Assembly (NCBI GenBank): GCA_963580455.1
Contig: OY756965.1
Location: 2,120,501 to 2,184,500 of the forward strand
Reading direction: 5' to 3'
Source of the DNA: Euonymus europaeus
Lineage: Eukaryota; Streptophyta; Magnoliopsida; Celastrales; Celastraceae
Length of the DNA: 64,000 nucleotides
Positions 10,294 to 21,308 of this stretch are shown here, piece by piece. The notes under the pieces are model-generated. The model did no database searches. It saw only the letters and a program-made list of their open reading frames with translations, and had not been told where the DNA came from. Each line of letters opens with the position of its first letter. Position 1 is the stretch's first letter. The position numbers and the translations under genes are program-made.

Positions 10294-13140
10294 ATGGCAA
10301 CAACGGTTGAGCAAGCTGCAGCACCGACTGCTGATGTGGTATGCTCGTTATTTTTTGTGTGAATTTGATTTTTGGTTCATCTGGCTGTTTTTACTTCGAG
10401 GTTTTTTGATTGCTTCTCATTGAATTTTCATGATTTTAGGTTGGGAACGCCTTTGTTCACCAGTATTACGTTATCTTGCATCAATCACCCGAGCTCGTCC
10501 ATCGATTTTATCATGATATTAGTAAGCTTGGTCGTCCTGAAGGAGATGGTGTGATGAGTATTACGACCACTTTGCAAGTGAGTTATCTCAGTTTTTATAT
10601 GTGCGCGTGCATGTGTCAATATACATGTGGAACATGCTTGCATTTGGTTCCCTTGTTATGTTAACTTTTGAAATCATATTTGCTTCCAAGTTTCTATCGA
10701 ATACCATAATGACTTAGCCACTTATTTGTATAGATGAGAAAGTTGAATTAGAGCTTTCTCTTGATTGTTGGTAAATGGAAAATCAAGTGGTAGGAATGTT
10801 CATCCCTCCTTGAGCATAGTCTTTGTGCAGGCAAAAACATTTTCTTGTAGCGTGTTTACTGCCCTTTTTTTTGTGTGTGAACTTCTGAATGTTGCTCATT
10901 GGATTGTAAACACCTATCAAAATTGTGGTGCTTTTTCAGTTGTTTTATTAATTTTTTGGCGCAGGCTATTGATGAGAAAATACTCTCCCTTGACTATAAG
11001 GGGATAAGGGCTGAAATTTTAACGGTGGATGCCCAGGAGTCTTACAATGGGGGAGTCATCGTCCTTGGGACTGGATTTTTAACTGGAAAAGACAACATAA
11101 GGCGGAAATTTACTCAGAGTTTCTTCTTGGCTCCTCAAGAAAAAGGCTACTTTGTCTTGAATGATGTATTCAGATATGTTGACGATGTGCAACAGCAACG
11201 GGGAAATCAAGATTCTGTTGATGCTGTTGAAGCTCGACTTGCTCCTAGCCAGGGTAATTGGAAGCCTAGAGGCTAATCTACAGTGGAATATTGTAAGCTC
11301 CGATTGGTGTTGATGATATTTTTGTGTGCAGATCCTTCTCTGGTAATGGAAAATACAACAGAGGAAACCAATGGCATGGAATTGTACAATTCCTCTGAGA
11401 ATGGCGATGATACATTGGAAGAAGAGGAGGCCCCCGTGCCCGAGTTTGTTGATGAAGTTCCTGACGATTCGTGGGTGGTAATTACTGAATCTAATCCTAT
11501 AATCGAGGAATTGCCCAAGAAATCTTATGCTTCAATTGTAAGTAGCTATCATGAACAGAACAGTTCATACATGTCTATTTTAGCATATTCAGTAGTTTTA
11601 TGTTTGCATTTATCACAGCAATCTTGGCTATTAATATAATTTTTTAATACATTAAAGGACGAGTCGTCCTTTAATGGAAATACTTGTAGCTAGAAGTGTA
11701 TGAGGCGGAAAAAGAAGAACATAAGCTGAAAATTGAGCGAAATGCCCTTCAAGGTTTTCATGTGACCTTTCTTACCTTAGTACAGTGATGCGACATGGCT
11801 AATCATTCAATTTTGTCATTGTAGTTGAAGGTCATGAAGGAAGGTGCTCCGTCTTTGTCCATGTTTACACCAGCTCCTTCAAGGTCTCTTCAGAAGAGCC
11901 AAGAACGGCCTATAATTTCTCCACCGCCTCTACCCCCAATGTTGGAGACGCCTATTTCCAGCTCTGACTATGGGAATAACCAAGAGGGTGGAGTTGTGTT
12001 TTGTTTTTATCAAAATGTCTATTATATTACCTTTTGTGCTAATGCTTCATATAGATATCTGATCTTTGTCATCTGTACATTTTATGTCTGCAGATGAAGG
12101 TTCCTCTATCTACATTAAAGGTTTGCCCTTGAATGCCACACCTGCTCTACTTGAGAATGAGTTCAAGAAGTTTGGAGCTATTAAGAGTGGTGGTATTCAA
12201 GTTAGAAGTCAAAAGGTATTTGGCAGCTTAGTCCGATGTGGTCGATGTGGACTGTACTTGCAACGCTTTATTTACTTTACGTTGTTTAACAGGGTTTTTG
12301 TTTTGGCTTTGTGGAATTTGAAGATGCAAATGCTGTTCATAGTGCAATAGAGGTAAGCATAAGCTTCCTGTGCTGACTTGTTCTGTGGTGATATGACTTC
12401 AGGCTGCACAATAAGTACTTGAGAATGGATAAAACGATATTTTTATTCAATAATAAATAACAAACCGTGAAATCTCAATCTGCATAACTGTTTTTGACAT
12501 ATCATTCCTCTTATTTGTTTCTCCATCTGTTCCTCTATATTCTATGCATTTTCTTTGCCTTCCTGAGGTAGTTTCATCGCTGATGTTTCCTCTATATTAT
12601 CTATGTTTATGTTATCTATTCAGGCGTCTCCGATCATGATTGGTGGCCGTCAAGTTGTTGTCGAGGAGAAGAAGTCTAAAGGCAAGTTCTTTTCTGAGAA
12701 AGGTTTTTCTAGCTCCAGGTTTTTATGACAACTATTTCCTGCATGTTCTTGCTCGAAGAAAAAATAATACAAATCTTGTGAGCATGCCCAAGGATGTATG
12801 ATTTATTTTTAATAAGCATAAGAATTATTTTTTCCAATATGAATAAAAGCTGTCGTGTACAGGGGTCAACCGGACGCGGTCATTAGGGGCTGGATATAGG
12901 AATGAGGGGGTCAGAGGGCATGGAAATCATAATGGGAGTCGAGGTTATGGTCGCAATGACTCCTCCAATAACAGGAATGAGTTTGGTAACAGAGGCGGAA
13001 GTCGAGGAGGATTTTCAAACCATGGAGAAAATGGATATCAAAGGAATGGTAGCAGTGGTGATCGTGGTAACCGAGCTGGTGGGTTGACTATGAACGCAGG
13101 TGTCAACAGTTCTGCACTGCGGGTGTCTGTTCCTGCTTGA
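10294..13140 (+). CDS. Plant G3BP: NTF2-like plus RRM plus RGG RNA-binding protein
   Basis: Nine exons: 10294-10338, 10440-10577, 10965-11253, 11332-11537, 11825-11987, 12094-12215, 12293-12352, 12624-12681, 12863-13140; 452 residues, all phases consistent. Residues 16-135 are an NTF2-like domain (VGNAFVHQYYVILHQSPELVHRFY, GVIVLGTGFLTGKD). Residues about 283-357 are an RRM with RNP2 IYIKGLP and RNP1 GFCFGFVEF. The tail 365-435 is rich in Gly, Arg and Asn (RGG type). Known role: such proteins bind mRNA and join stress granules. The exon 8 donor is GC (AAAG|GCAAGT); a GT donor 21 bp downstream at 12703 keeps frame and would add seven residues. The Arabidopsis relative I recall is At3g25150, next to GAUT8 as here. 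Confidence 0.92.
11651..11753 (+). other. Perfect palindrome and possible cryptic exon in G3BP intron 4
   Basis: 11651-11662 (ATTAAAGGACGA) is perfectly inverted at 11664-11675 around one base. Immediately after, an acceptor-like TTGTAG ends at 11689. The open stretch 11690-11753 would encode LEVYEAEKEEHKLKIERNALQ-type coiled-coil sequence and ends in CAAG|GTTTTC. Being 64 nt long, it would shift the frame and bring an early stop in exon 5. Family members I know lack this segment, so it is left out of the main model. Confidence 0.35.
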
Positions 13141-15237
13141 GGAACCGTAGGCTTGAAGGAATTGGAGAGTAGTCGCAGATAGGTTTCTGTTTTTGTAGTG
13201 TAGTGATTTTTCAAGTTTGTTGGATGGTGTCAAGAAGAGAAAGCACCATGGTGGATGAGACAACTCCAGTTTTTTCACTCGGGCCTTTCTCAGACTTATA
13301 TTTTTATCGTAAACGAATTTTTTTGGTGCTAAACTCGCGTCATTTACACCCTGTTTGGGAGGAGGGGAGGGAGGGGGAGTAAAATTTGAGGTGAAGAGAA
13401 AATGAAGGGGAGGGGAGGATAAGAAAAATTAATTTTACTTCCTCTTGTTTGGATAATCAAAAAGTAGAGGAATGAAAAATGAAAAAGTATGTTTTAATTA
13501 TTTGTAAGATTGATACATGTTTACTATTTTACCATCAGTAAGTTACAGTTGAGGATTTACGCACATTGATGAAGTAAAATTGAGGGTTTATTGCTCCTAC
13601 TTCATTGAGGACAATTCTGTTGCCAGACATGGCTTCATGGATCTGTTTCAGTAGCCTGATTCTGTTGCTAATTTCTCGTGCCTATATGGCCCTGGCGATT
13701 GGTTTACAAAATGCTATTTTTAACTATTGTTAATGGTTCAGCTCATTCTTTCATGTCACTATGTTGCACCCAGTTCAATTAAATGTCCGGGCTGATGCAA
13801 ATTGGTTACTTTTTTTGTTAATAAGGGGAAGTGGATGAAGCTTTTAACTTGGGTTCGAGATTAATTTTTTGCTCTTTCATAATCACGCTTGAGAACAATC
13901 GAATCATATATCGTCCGACTTCGACTCCCCATTTCTCTTCCTGCTGTCTAGGAATGCACTTGTTTTACTTCATTTTTGTTTACATCCAATCCTCTAACCA
14001 ATTTTTTTTTGTCAGAACTACATGCTAATCGTTTATTTTCTTCCTTTATATAGATTTCAACATTTTTGTTTGGATTCTTTCTTGGATCTCAAATTTACAT
14101 TTTGCTTCATATATTAGATGCCCAAGCACTTTTGACTTGGGTAAGGTATAAGGTATATTGCCAGTGTGAAAGACACGCGTTAGAGCGCATATAAGCTCAG
14201 CTTCTCTCAGCACATTTATCTTATACGCTGTCAAACAACTCAAGCTCAGCAACCCAAGCATAAGGCTTGTGGCCTGTGCCAGGAGAAAACGTAGAAAATA
14301 AATCTCTAGTGATGATTAGTCCTGCACATCTTGTGGGGAAAAATTGATGGAAAAAGTTGTCTAGTTGGTAATTCACATTAATCAAACTCGATTAGCTCGA
14401 CAGTTAATGGTATAATGTCTGCCTTCCAGAATGCAAAGTTTGCTCTTAGCTCTATAATGATAATTTTCCAAATTTGATAATTTAGCACCAAAAACCCATC
14501 ACCAGCAAGTTCAGAGAGTAGATGCCGTCTTTACACATGAAGTCATTCAGCCATACTCTTCAAGTCCTCCACCTCCTCCCCTGACATGCCCAAATGTCTC
14601 ATGTTGCCTTTACTACACTGTCTGCACAAAGAGCGATAAAGGATTATCACTCTTGAAACTTATTTCTCTCCTATCAATCATCTCCCTCGGCCACTTCTCA
14701 GTGCCTTACAAACTCTCCTATAAGAGAAAGCAACCTCACAGAGCTTCCTCAAAAACTGTTCTCATGGTACTAGGCTGTCCCCTTACATTGAGAATCATAT
14801 AATGATTGCTTTTCCATATTTCAATGACTATAAGCTATAATTCGTTCTTAAAAACATTAATATAAGAAACGGCAATGGACCTCAGGAGCAAGAATGCTTA
14901 CGAGACCAAGGTTGATGACATATATTAAGAAAGGTGTCACTGCTGAGAGTTTGAATGCTATAAATATCTAGCTCGTCTTTGAGTGCTATACTGCTATGTC
15001 TACCAAATAAAATCACTTAAAGAGAGAATAAACAAATATGGAAATACGAAGTAGTTTTAAAATTAAAGTGACAAGTATACTACTCTAGGACAGATGCTAA
15101 CCTTTTCCCAAGCTGAATAAGAGCAATTGATAGAAGCATAAGAAGTGGTAATCGTGAACCGACCTGATGATATTAGTTCTTGCAGGAGGACTACCGCTAG
15201 CATATGTCCCAAATAAGCTTTAATTATGACTGTCTAT
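13141..15237. other. Intergenic DNA between convergent G3BP and GAUT8 genes
   Basis: 13141-13320 is probably G3BP 3' UTR. 13345-13480 is a purine-rich MITE-like block (CCCTGTTTGGGAGGAGGGG..., ending TTGTTTGGATAATC) related to 5168-5545. 13500-15200 has no supported gene. 15100-15237 probably holds the GAUT8 3' UTR. Confidence 0.5.
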
Positions 15238-17482
15238 TTAGAGATCAAAGTTGCAGGCCTGAACAAATTCCAATTCTGTGTCCACGTACTTTGACCAAAG
15301 TGGCTTGAATTGATTCATGGCAATGTCTAGCCATGGCTTCATATTCCCATTAAAGTGCACAACCGCAGCATTTCTAATCTCTTCCATGCTAATGCTTGGA
15401 TTATAGCCGAGTCCTAGAACATGCCATGACTTGTCTAGAGGCTTCGTTGTGGAGTAGAATGTAATTAAGCCAGGGGGCAATGTTCCTAATTTCCACAAGG
15501 TCCTGTTCACGTTCTGCAGTGCAACCAGCATATCAGATAATGATAAAAACACACACAAAAAAAACCTAGCATGATAAACCATAGGTTTATGAAACTATAG
15601 CTTTCACAAAGTCTACCTTTCTTTGCAATGGCTAGCGGAAACCTCAATCAGTTTTTTTTTAAAGAATAATTTTTATATTGAATTGAAATTTAATCAGACT
15701 CGGTTGTTTGGAAAGTGAGCATACAAGTGAATTACAACTAGCAGCAGACAGATCATGCAAGAAAAGAACATAATACATAGCAGGCTAGCAGCTTAAGGAC
15801 CAAGAGTATCTTGAGTAAGCGACAAAGTTGTATAAATTAACAACATATATAATGATCTTCGATCTGACCTGATGCTGCCATAAATGATAGTCCTCTGTAC
15901 AGTTCTCCCTCCTCCAAGCATCCAAATCAAAGTAGTTCATCCCATAAGCCCAAGCACATGCCTTCGGATTAAACTTCGCCTTAATTAATGGGTGTGAGAA
16001 ATTCATGTACTGTGAATATCTGTGGAACGACCCAAAACAAGTCTCAACGGCCCCATTTACCTTCCCATCCATATCAATCTTCCATAACCCAGTCAAGTCC
16101 TTTTGAACAACTATATCATCATCCAAAAACAAAATAGTGTTTAACTTGGGATACATCTCCGGCAAATAAAACCTCAGATGGTTCAGAATAGACAAATATT
16201 TTGGATTCCTAAACTTCAAATTCGTCGTGTCCTTCGTTGCATTCTCCATCCTATTCTTAAAGTAAAATTCCTGCAACTTAGCATCTCCTAATTGTTTAAG
16301 AACAGGCACGTAATCCTCAGTCAAGAACTTGAAATCATCAACGGCTTTTACTTCAATGTGTGACCCCTTGTAGTCCTTCAATTTGAACATCACTTGCATA
16401 GCACCAAGATTCATTTTATCTGTCACTAGATGAAAAACATGCTTCCAGGGCTCCTTTGCATTTGCCACCGCTGAATTCACCACCACTGATGCAGCAAGTA
16501 CATTATCTGAGAATATTGCATAGTGGTATAAATTAGGATCCTCAAATTCTGGTGGTGTCAGCTTCACTGCATCATTGTACTTATCCGGATGAGCTATTCG
16601 CTCTTCCATTAACCTCATTGCAAGACAATGCACGCTCTTTGGAATTGATTTTGCAGCAATCATACTCGAAAAAGCCCCTTGCTTCTTTGCTTTAGTTAAC
16701 TGCTCATTCGCGGCAAAAATTGTGTCCTTCAGCTTCTGAATCTTAAGCTGATTATCGAAGCTCTCTTTAGCCTCGGCTATTACTTGTCTAGTGGCTTTGA
16801 TGCGCTCCTTTAACTCCTTTTCGAATCGCCGTAGCCCAGATTCATCTATGGATAGCGAATCCAAATCGGACAGAGCTCGATAGGAGGGTTTATTGATGAG
16901 ATCCGTGTAGTTCTGCGAGAGCAGAGCGAAAGTCCTAACGAGTTTGGAGTTCTCAAGCTTGAGCTTCCGTGCGTAGGAGGCATAAGCGACGACCAGAGAC
17001 CGGTGATCCTCCGCTTGCTTGCGTATCTGGTCCACCCGAGGCTTGAGTGGATCCGATTGAACCGCAAGGACGGTTCTCCTCGAGAATCCAGATGCATACG
17101 AAACCGAACTGAAACCCTAATCAGAAATAAACACAACACCACTAAGAACTCGTTCATATTTTAGCATACAATTTCTTCAAAATAATACCGTCGATAGATT
17201 AAGGAGTAAAAAACTTCATTCAAATCTACACTTGTGACAAAAACGGAATGTGTCCTGATGATGTTATAGTTTTTTACTGTAGACGATTATTGTTTCTAGG
17301 GCAAATATCCAGATTCCAGAGAGTGAACTTACATGGTGGTCGACGTCAGACGAGTGAGAATGGGAACTGAATACGAAAGAGAGAACGACGAAGAGGAGCA
17401 CCGAAACCATAATGGCGGAGGCTAGTAGCCGGAAAGGAAAGACAAAACTGCCGTCGCGGGAAGGTCGATGAGGATTCGCCAT
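15238..17482 (-). CDS. GAUT8: Alpha-1,4-galacturonosyltransferase GAUT8 (QUASIMODO1)
   Basis: Exons 17482-17333, 17116-15869 and 15513-15238 (phase 0 at both introns) give 557 residues, against about 559 for Arabidopsis QUA1. The N-terminus MANPHRPSRDGS and the region DPLKPR..QIRKQAEDHRSL match QUA1 closely. Residues about 16-40 are a single hydrophobic signal anchor, giving type II Golgi topology. Residues 75-210 form a helical stem. The GT8 catalytic domain follows, with LFLDDDIVV (metal-binding Asp residues 382-384), GAVETCFGSFHRY, and the C-terminal HFNGNMKPW. Known role: transfers GalUA from UDP-GalUA during homogalacturonan synthesis for pectin. The GAUT8 call rests on remembered similarity along the full length. 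Confidence 0.93.
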
Positions 17483-17955
17483 TTGGTTTGGCGTAATTGA
17501 TTTTATTTGCCGTTGCTTTCTTTGGCTCCAGAGTAGGAGTCTTTCCATAAGGATCGTGGGATCTGTCTGGATCGTCGCTCGTGCGGCCTCCACTGATTGT
17601 ACGGGTTCGATTTATTTTAGGATCGCAACAAGTTTTATTTTCTGTTAATTATCAATTTTTTATTTTTTATTTTGCTTACAAAATTAAATTGTTATAAATA
17701 TAAAATGTCTAACTCCTCTTAATTTGTAAGAACCTGACAAAACCTCCGCAAGTGAATTCAGCCAAACCAACCTTTAAGATTGAATCGGACATACAAGTTT
17801 TAACATCTTAATTCCACATTGTCTCTAGTTATCAATGAAAATCCAAAGAAACAGTTTTCCAATATGATCCTAAAAAAAATATACATTTATGATGCCAAAT
17901 TTGCTCTGCTTATCACATCACAACAGAAGAAGAAGAAGAAAAAGTAGACACCAAA
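17483..17955. other. Short spacer: GAUT8 promoter and 3' UTR of the next gene
   Basis: Only 473 bp separate the GAUT8 start from the stop of the upstream minus-strand gene. In-frame codons precede the chosen GAUT8 ATG up to 17593, but MANPHR is the family start. No TATA or repeat stands out. Confidence 0.5.
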
Positions 17956-19191
17956 TCAATGGTAACCCTTCTTGCGAATCTTGGTGACATGATGCAACCA
18001 TCCAAAGCCTTTGAAGGCTTTAGAAATCTTGACAAGATTTGGCCTTCCCATGCCCAAATTCATCTTCCCAGCTGAGAACTTCAATGCCTGTAAGCAGCAT
18101 AATTGCTCATCATCATCATAATCTCCGTCATCATAATCTTCCCCTTCTTCATCTTCACAACACTCCTTGATACTTCTGCCTTTAGTACTTGTCTTCTTTT
18201 TGTCATTCTTTGTCTTCACTTTAGTTGAATCAGTGGCTTCATATGTCTCCCAAAGCATATCCATCCCTTCATCACCACCTGATCCATCTACATTGTGTCG
18301 TTCCTCGAAAAGCTTGCCAGCCAATGTCCTCCTCCACTCTTTTTCCTTCCTCATCGACCCAAAACTCCCAAGATTCATTTCAGAATTCTCCATAACTTTG
18401 TGTGAGTAATCACCATTAGTACACCAAAGATCAGCTCCTAATTTTGCAGAATTTGCATAGTCTTCACCACTATTGACATTCACTTTAGCTTCACTGATTA
18501 TTTTATTACCTACTACTCCATTGGATCCCCTTATGATGGATGTCTCTTCAGCTTTACTGTGTGGTATGACTTCTTTTTCTTGCTTTTTCTGGAAGAGATC
18601 ATCCGACTCTTCCTTCTGATTCAACAATCCCCTTAAGCTCTCAGTATACTCCACTGAATTTTCATCCAAATTACCATCAAAACCTTCAGGATCAAAATAC
18701 TGGTCGGATTGTGCTTCTGAGCTTGCTGGAGGACATTCCTCAGCTTCCACTTCCAAGACTTCAACTGGGTTTTCTCTGTTTTCAGTAACAGAGGTCTCAA
18801 ACACAATCTTGTACACTTCAAACTCCTCAAAGCAGTAGAACTCCTGATCCTCATTATCTACTTCAGACCTTAATTTGTCTACAATCGTTTGATATGCAGA
18901 GAGAAGAAAACTCACCTTATTGGATTCAGTCGATTCAGGATGACTAGTAGTGCTGTCACTGACAAGATCAGGAGAGACAGTAAAGAGAACAAGGAGTATA
19001 AGGAGAGAGGTTGTGATGAAGAGAGGAGAAAGGAAGGAGAGTAGTTTGATGAGATAAGGAGAGAAGAAGATTAAGTAAGAGAAGTAGAGAGGGTGAGACA
19101 AGACAAAGGAACAGAAGAGATGAAAGTCAGAGAGGAGAAGACTAGAGAAGTTGTGAGGAGTTTTCTTTGACTGGTAAGGAAATTCAGACAT
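17956..19191 (-). CDS. Plant-specific acidic protein with hydrophobic N-terminus (At3g25130-like)
   Basis: Single-exon ORF of 411 residues with a real ATG. Residues about 17-75 are strongly hydrophobic and rich in Leu, Phe and Ser, giving one or two membrane segments. The middle is acidic and polar without a known fold. Residues near 295-320 hold the conserved block EKEWRRTLAGKLFEER and MDMLWETYE. Residues about 346-362 are almost all Asp/Glu/Gly/Tyr. The C-terminal block LQALKFSAGKMNLGMGRPNL with KISKAFKGFGWL is conserved in related plant proteins as I recall them. Some databases label relatives L34Ae or acidic nuclear phosphoprotein; I see no evidence for either activity. Its place beside GAUT8 matches At3g25130. 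Function unknown. Confidence 0.85.
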   Translation of the reverse strand: MSEFPYQSKKTPHNFSSLLLSDFHLFCSFVLSHPLYFSYLIFFSPYLIKLLSFLSPLFITTSLLILLVLFTVSPDLVSDSTTSHPESTESNKVSFLLSAYQTIVDKLRSEVDNEDQEFYCFEEFEVYKIVFETSVTENRENPVEVLEVEAEECPPASSEAQSDQYFDPEGFDGNLDENSVEYTESLRGLLNQKEESDDLFQKKQEKEVIPHSKAEETSIIRGSNGVVGNKIISEAKVNVNSGEDYANSAKLGADLWCTNGDYSHKVMENSEMNLGSFGSMRKEKEWRRTLAGKLFEERHNVDGSGGDEGMDMLWETYEATDSTKVKTKNDKKKTSTKGRSIKECCEDEEGEDYDDGDYDDDEQLCCLQALKFSAGKMNLGMGRPNLVKISKAFKGFGWLHHVTKIRKKGYH

Positions 19192-20727
19192 TTTTAGGAA
19201 GAGATTGTGCAGATTGGGTGTTTGATGGTGATGGAATTCAATGTGAAGAAGAAGAAGCCAAAGAAGTTGTGTAGAAAGTTTGGTTTTTGTTTTGTTATGT
19301 TCTTCTGTTCAGTGGAAGAGAAAGGTGCGAGTATGGGTAACTATAAGCGGCGTGACTGAAGGAAAAAAGGGATCATTATTTGTGAAGTCTAGAGAGAGAG
19401 AGAGAACATTGACAAGAAAAAAGGCAACTTTGGAAACTTTACCATATCTATTATAACGACCAACAATGCATCTTTCCTTTACTTTTTCCCTATTTACAGT
19501 CTAAATAGGGTTATTCTTTGAGTAATTCTGGCACGTTCGGACCATCACCATTCACCAACGGAATAGAACATTTCAAGTGTTGATTAGTGTAATATTTCAT
19601 ATGAAGACAAAGTTAAGCAAGTGATGTGCACTGTAGTGTTCTCAGAAAATACCAAGAGAATCTTCTTTTCCCGATCTTGTGATGAGCTAGTTATCATCAG
19701 ATTATAAATCTGAAGGAAAAATCATTAATATTCAATTGGTATTAATCTAGCGGTTCATAATTGAATGACGATGGGTAAATATGATCGTGTTTGATATGAA
19801 ATAAATATATAATATGAGTGAGATTTTTAGTAGTGAAATTTTATATTACTACTTTTCTCTTTTAAAAATAAAAATAATATTTTTTATTGTTCTAGTTTAA
19901 CTAATCAGAGGTAAAATAGTCTTCTGGATATAATAGACATTCTCTCTTGTGATAATAGTTTATTCTGTATCATTTTATAAGCTTAATTAATGTCCATAAG
20001 TTCGAAATGAGGGAGGAATAAATTTAAAATTTCACCCTACTAAAATCAATCAAACGAAACAGTGAATGATTCTCTCATGTCGTTCTCCTTCCACCCTTTA
20101 AATGTCAAACAATTATCCCGTTAGTACCAAAATGAATCAGAGTCGAGATTAGGTATGTCACTACAATAAACATTTTTCAAAGAGAGGTTAACAGTTGGAT
20201 TACATAGAGGAAGAAAGTAGAAAAGATTAAAAAAAGTGATTTGAGAATTACTTGGGGTTGCATTGGTTGCACATGGGAGGTCACTCATGGCTAATCAATT
20301 GCATGGCGTGTCACTGCTTTTTCACCTCTCAATAGGGCCCCTTGTGTCTGTTGTTGTTACTCTTTTGGTTTATGCCATCAGGTACTTCTTCTAGAACTCA
20401 ATTCTGCAAGCTCTTATCCGTCTTCGAACTAGCATTCTAACAGCAAGAAGAAGAAATTTGTCTTCAATACGTATCCAATTAATGACAGTCAAAAGTACGA
20501 GACTGCTAAGTGTAAATTCATAAACTGTCTATATAATCCTAGGTTAGTTTCTCTCTTGATATGAAAGAATGAATTGAGGCACTGTCTAACCTCAAAGGCA
20601 GACACCCTTCCAATGCTATAAAACAGGCAAAATTTGTTCACTTTTCTCATGGGTAGGTTGAGACTTGAGAGAGGTGCCTCGGTAGTGATAATAATAACGG
20701 ACAAAACATATGATCATCAACATGGGA
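19192..20727. other. Intergenic DNA with GA microsatellite and a MITE-like segment
   Basis: A (GA)n run lies near 19389-19403 in the upstream region of the 411-residue gene. 19775-20120 is AT-rich and shares pieces such as CACCCTTTAAATGTCAAACAAT with 32640-32910 (CATCCTTTAAATGTCAACCAGT), suggesting a dispersed non-autonomous transposon. 20120-20727 has no supported gene. Confidence 0.4.
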
Positions 20728-20768
20728 CCCCCCCCCCCCCCCCCCCCCCCCCTCCCCCCCCTCCCCCC
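20728..20768. repeat. Long C homopolymer tract (potential G-quadruplex on minus strand)
   Basis: 25 C bases (20728-20752), then T, 8 C, T, 6 C. This is the longest homopolymer in the window. Its length is probably unreliable in sequencing. The minus strand could form G-quadruplexes. Confidence 0.8.
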
Positions 20769-21308
20769 TTATGACTATAAGAACATGGCCAGGAAAAAAA
20801 TAACTACTTTTGCCTTTTGTCGGCAAGGACCCCGTAAAAGTAGACATACAAAGACTAAGCAAAAAGACAGCGACAGGGCACACGAGGTACTACTAATACA
20901 CAAACATGAACCAAGTGAAAGACTTCGGAGCAGGCGGCCACTATTCCATTGATTTGTAAAAATCCCAAAGCAAGATTACAATCTAAAAAATGTGATAATT
21001 GACACCACACAAAATATGTGATCCTACAAAATAAAGGAGTTTAACAGAAGGGAACAAAGCAATCAAATATGGTAACTGTCAGTCAATTAAGGTACTCAAT
21101 TTCAGGGTTTTTAAAGTGTACTCGAAGGAGCATCCGCAACTAACTTAAACAGAGATGAAAGTTTGGTACATGACAAACTCAAAATTAACATCCACAAGTG
21201 GAAAAGAGAACATTACGAAACGAAAGCTAAAATCGAAACAAGTCCACTTTAATTAAGAAACCACCAAAGTTTATTAAAACATCCCTATCAACCATTCTTA
21301 ATGCAATA
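20769..21308. other. 3' flank of the 47-residue protein gene
   Basis: AT-rich non-coding DNA. It probably includes the 3' UTR of the minus-strand gene ending at 21309. No other gene or repeat is supported. Confidence 0.45.

Noticed and set aside
14385..14450. tRNA-Gly-like stretch (GGTATAATGTCTGCCTTCCA)
   Set aside because: It resembles the D-arm and anticodon region only; no T-arm box (GTTCGA) or closing acceptor stem follows.
20647..20952. Poly-Pro and poly-Gly ORFs on opposite strands
   Set aside because: They are translations of the C homopolymer tract.
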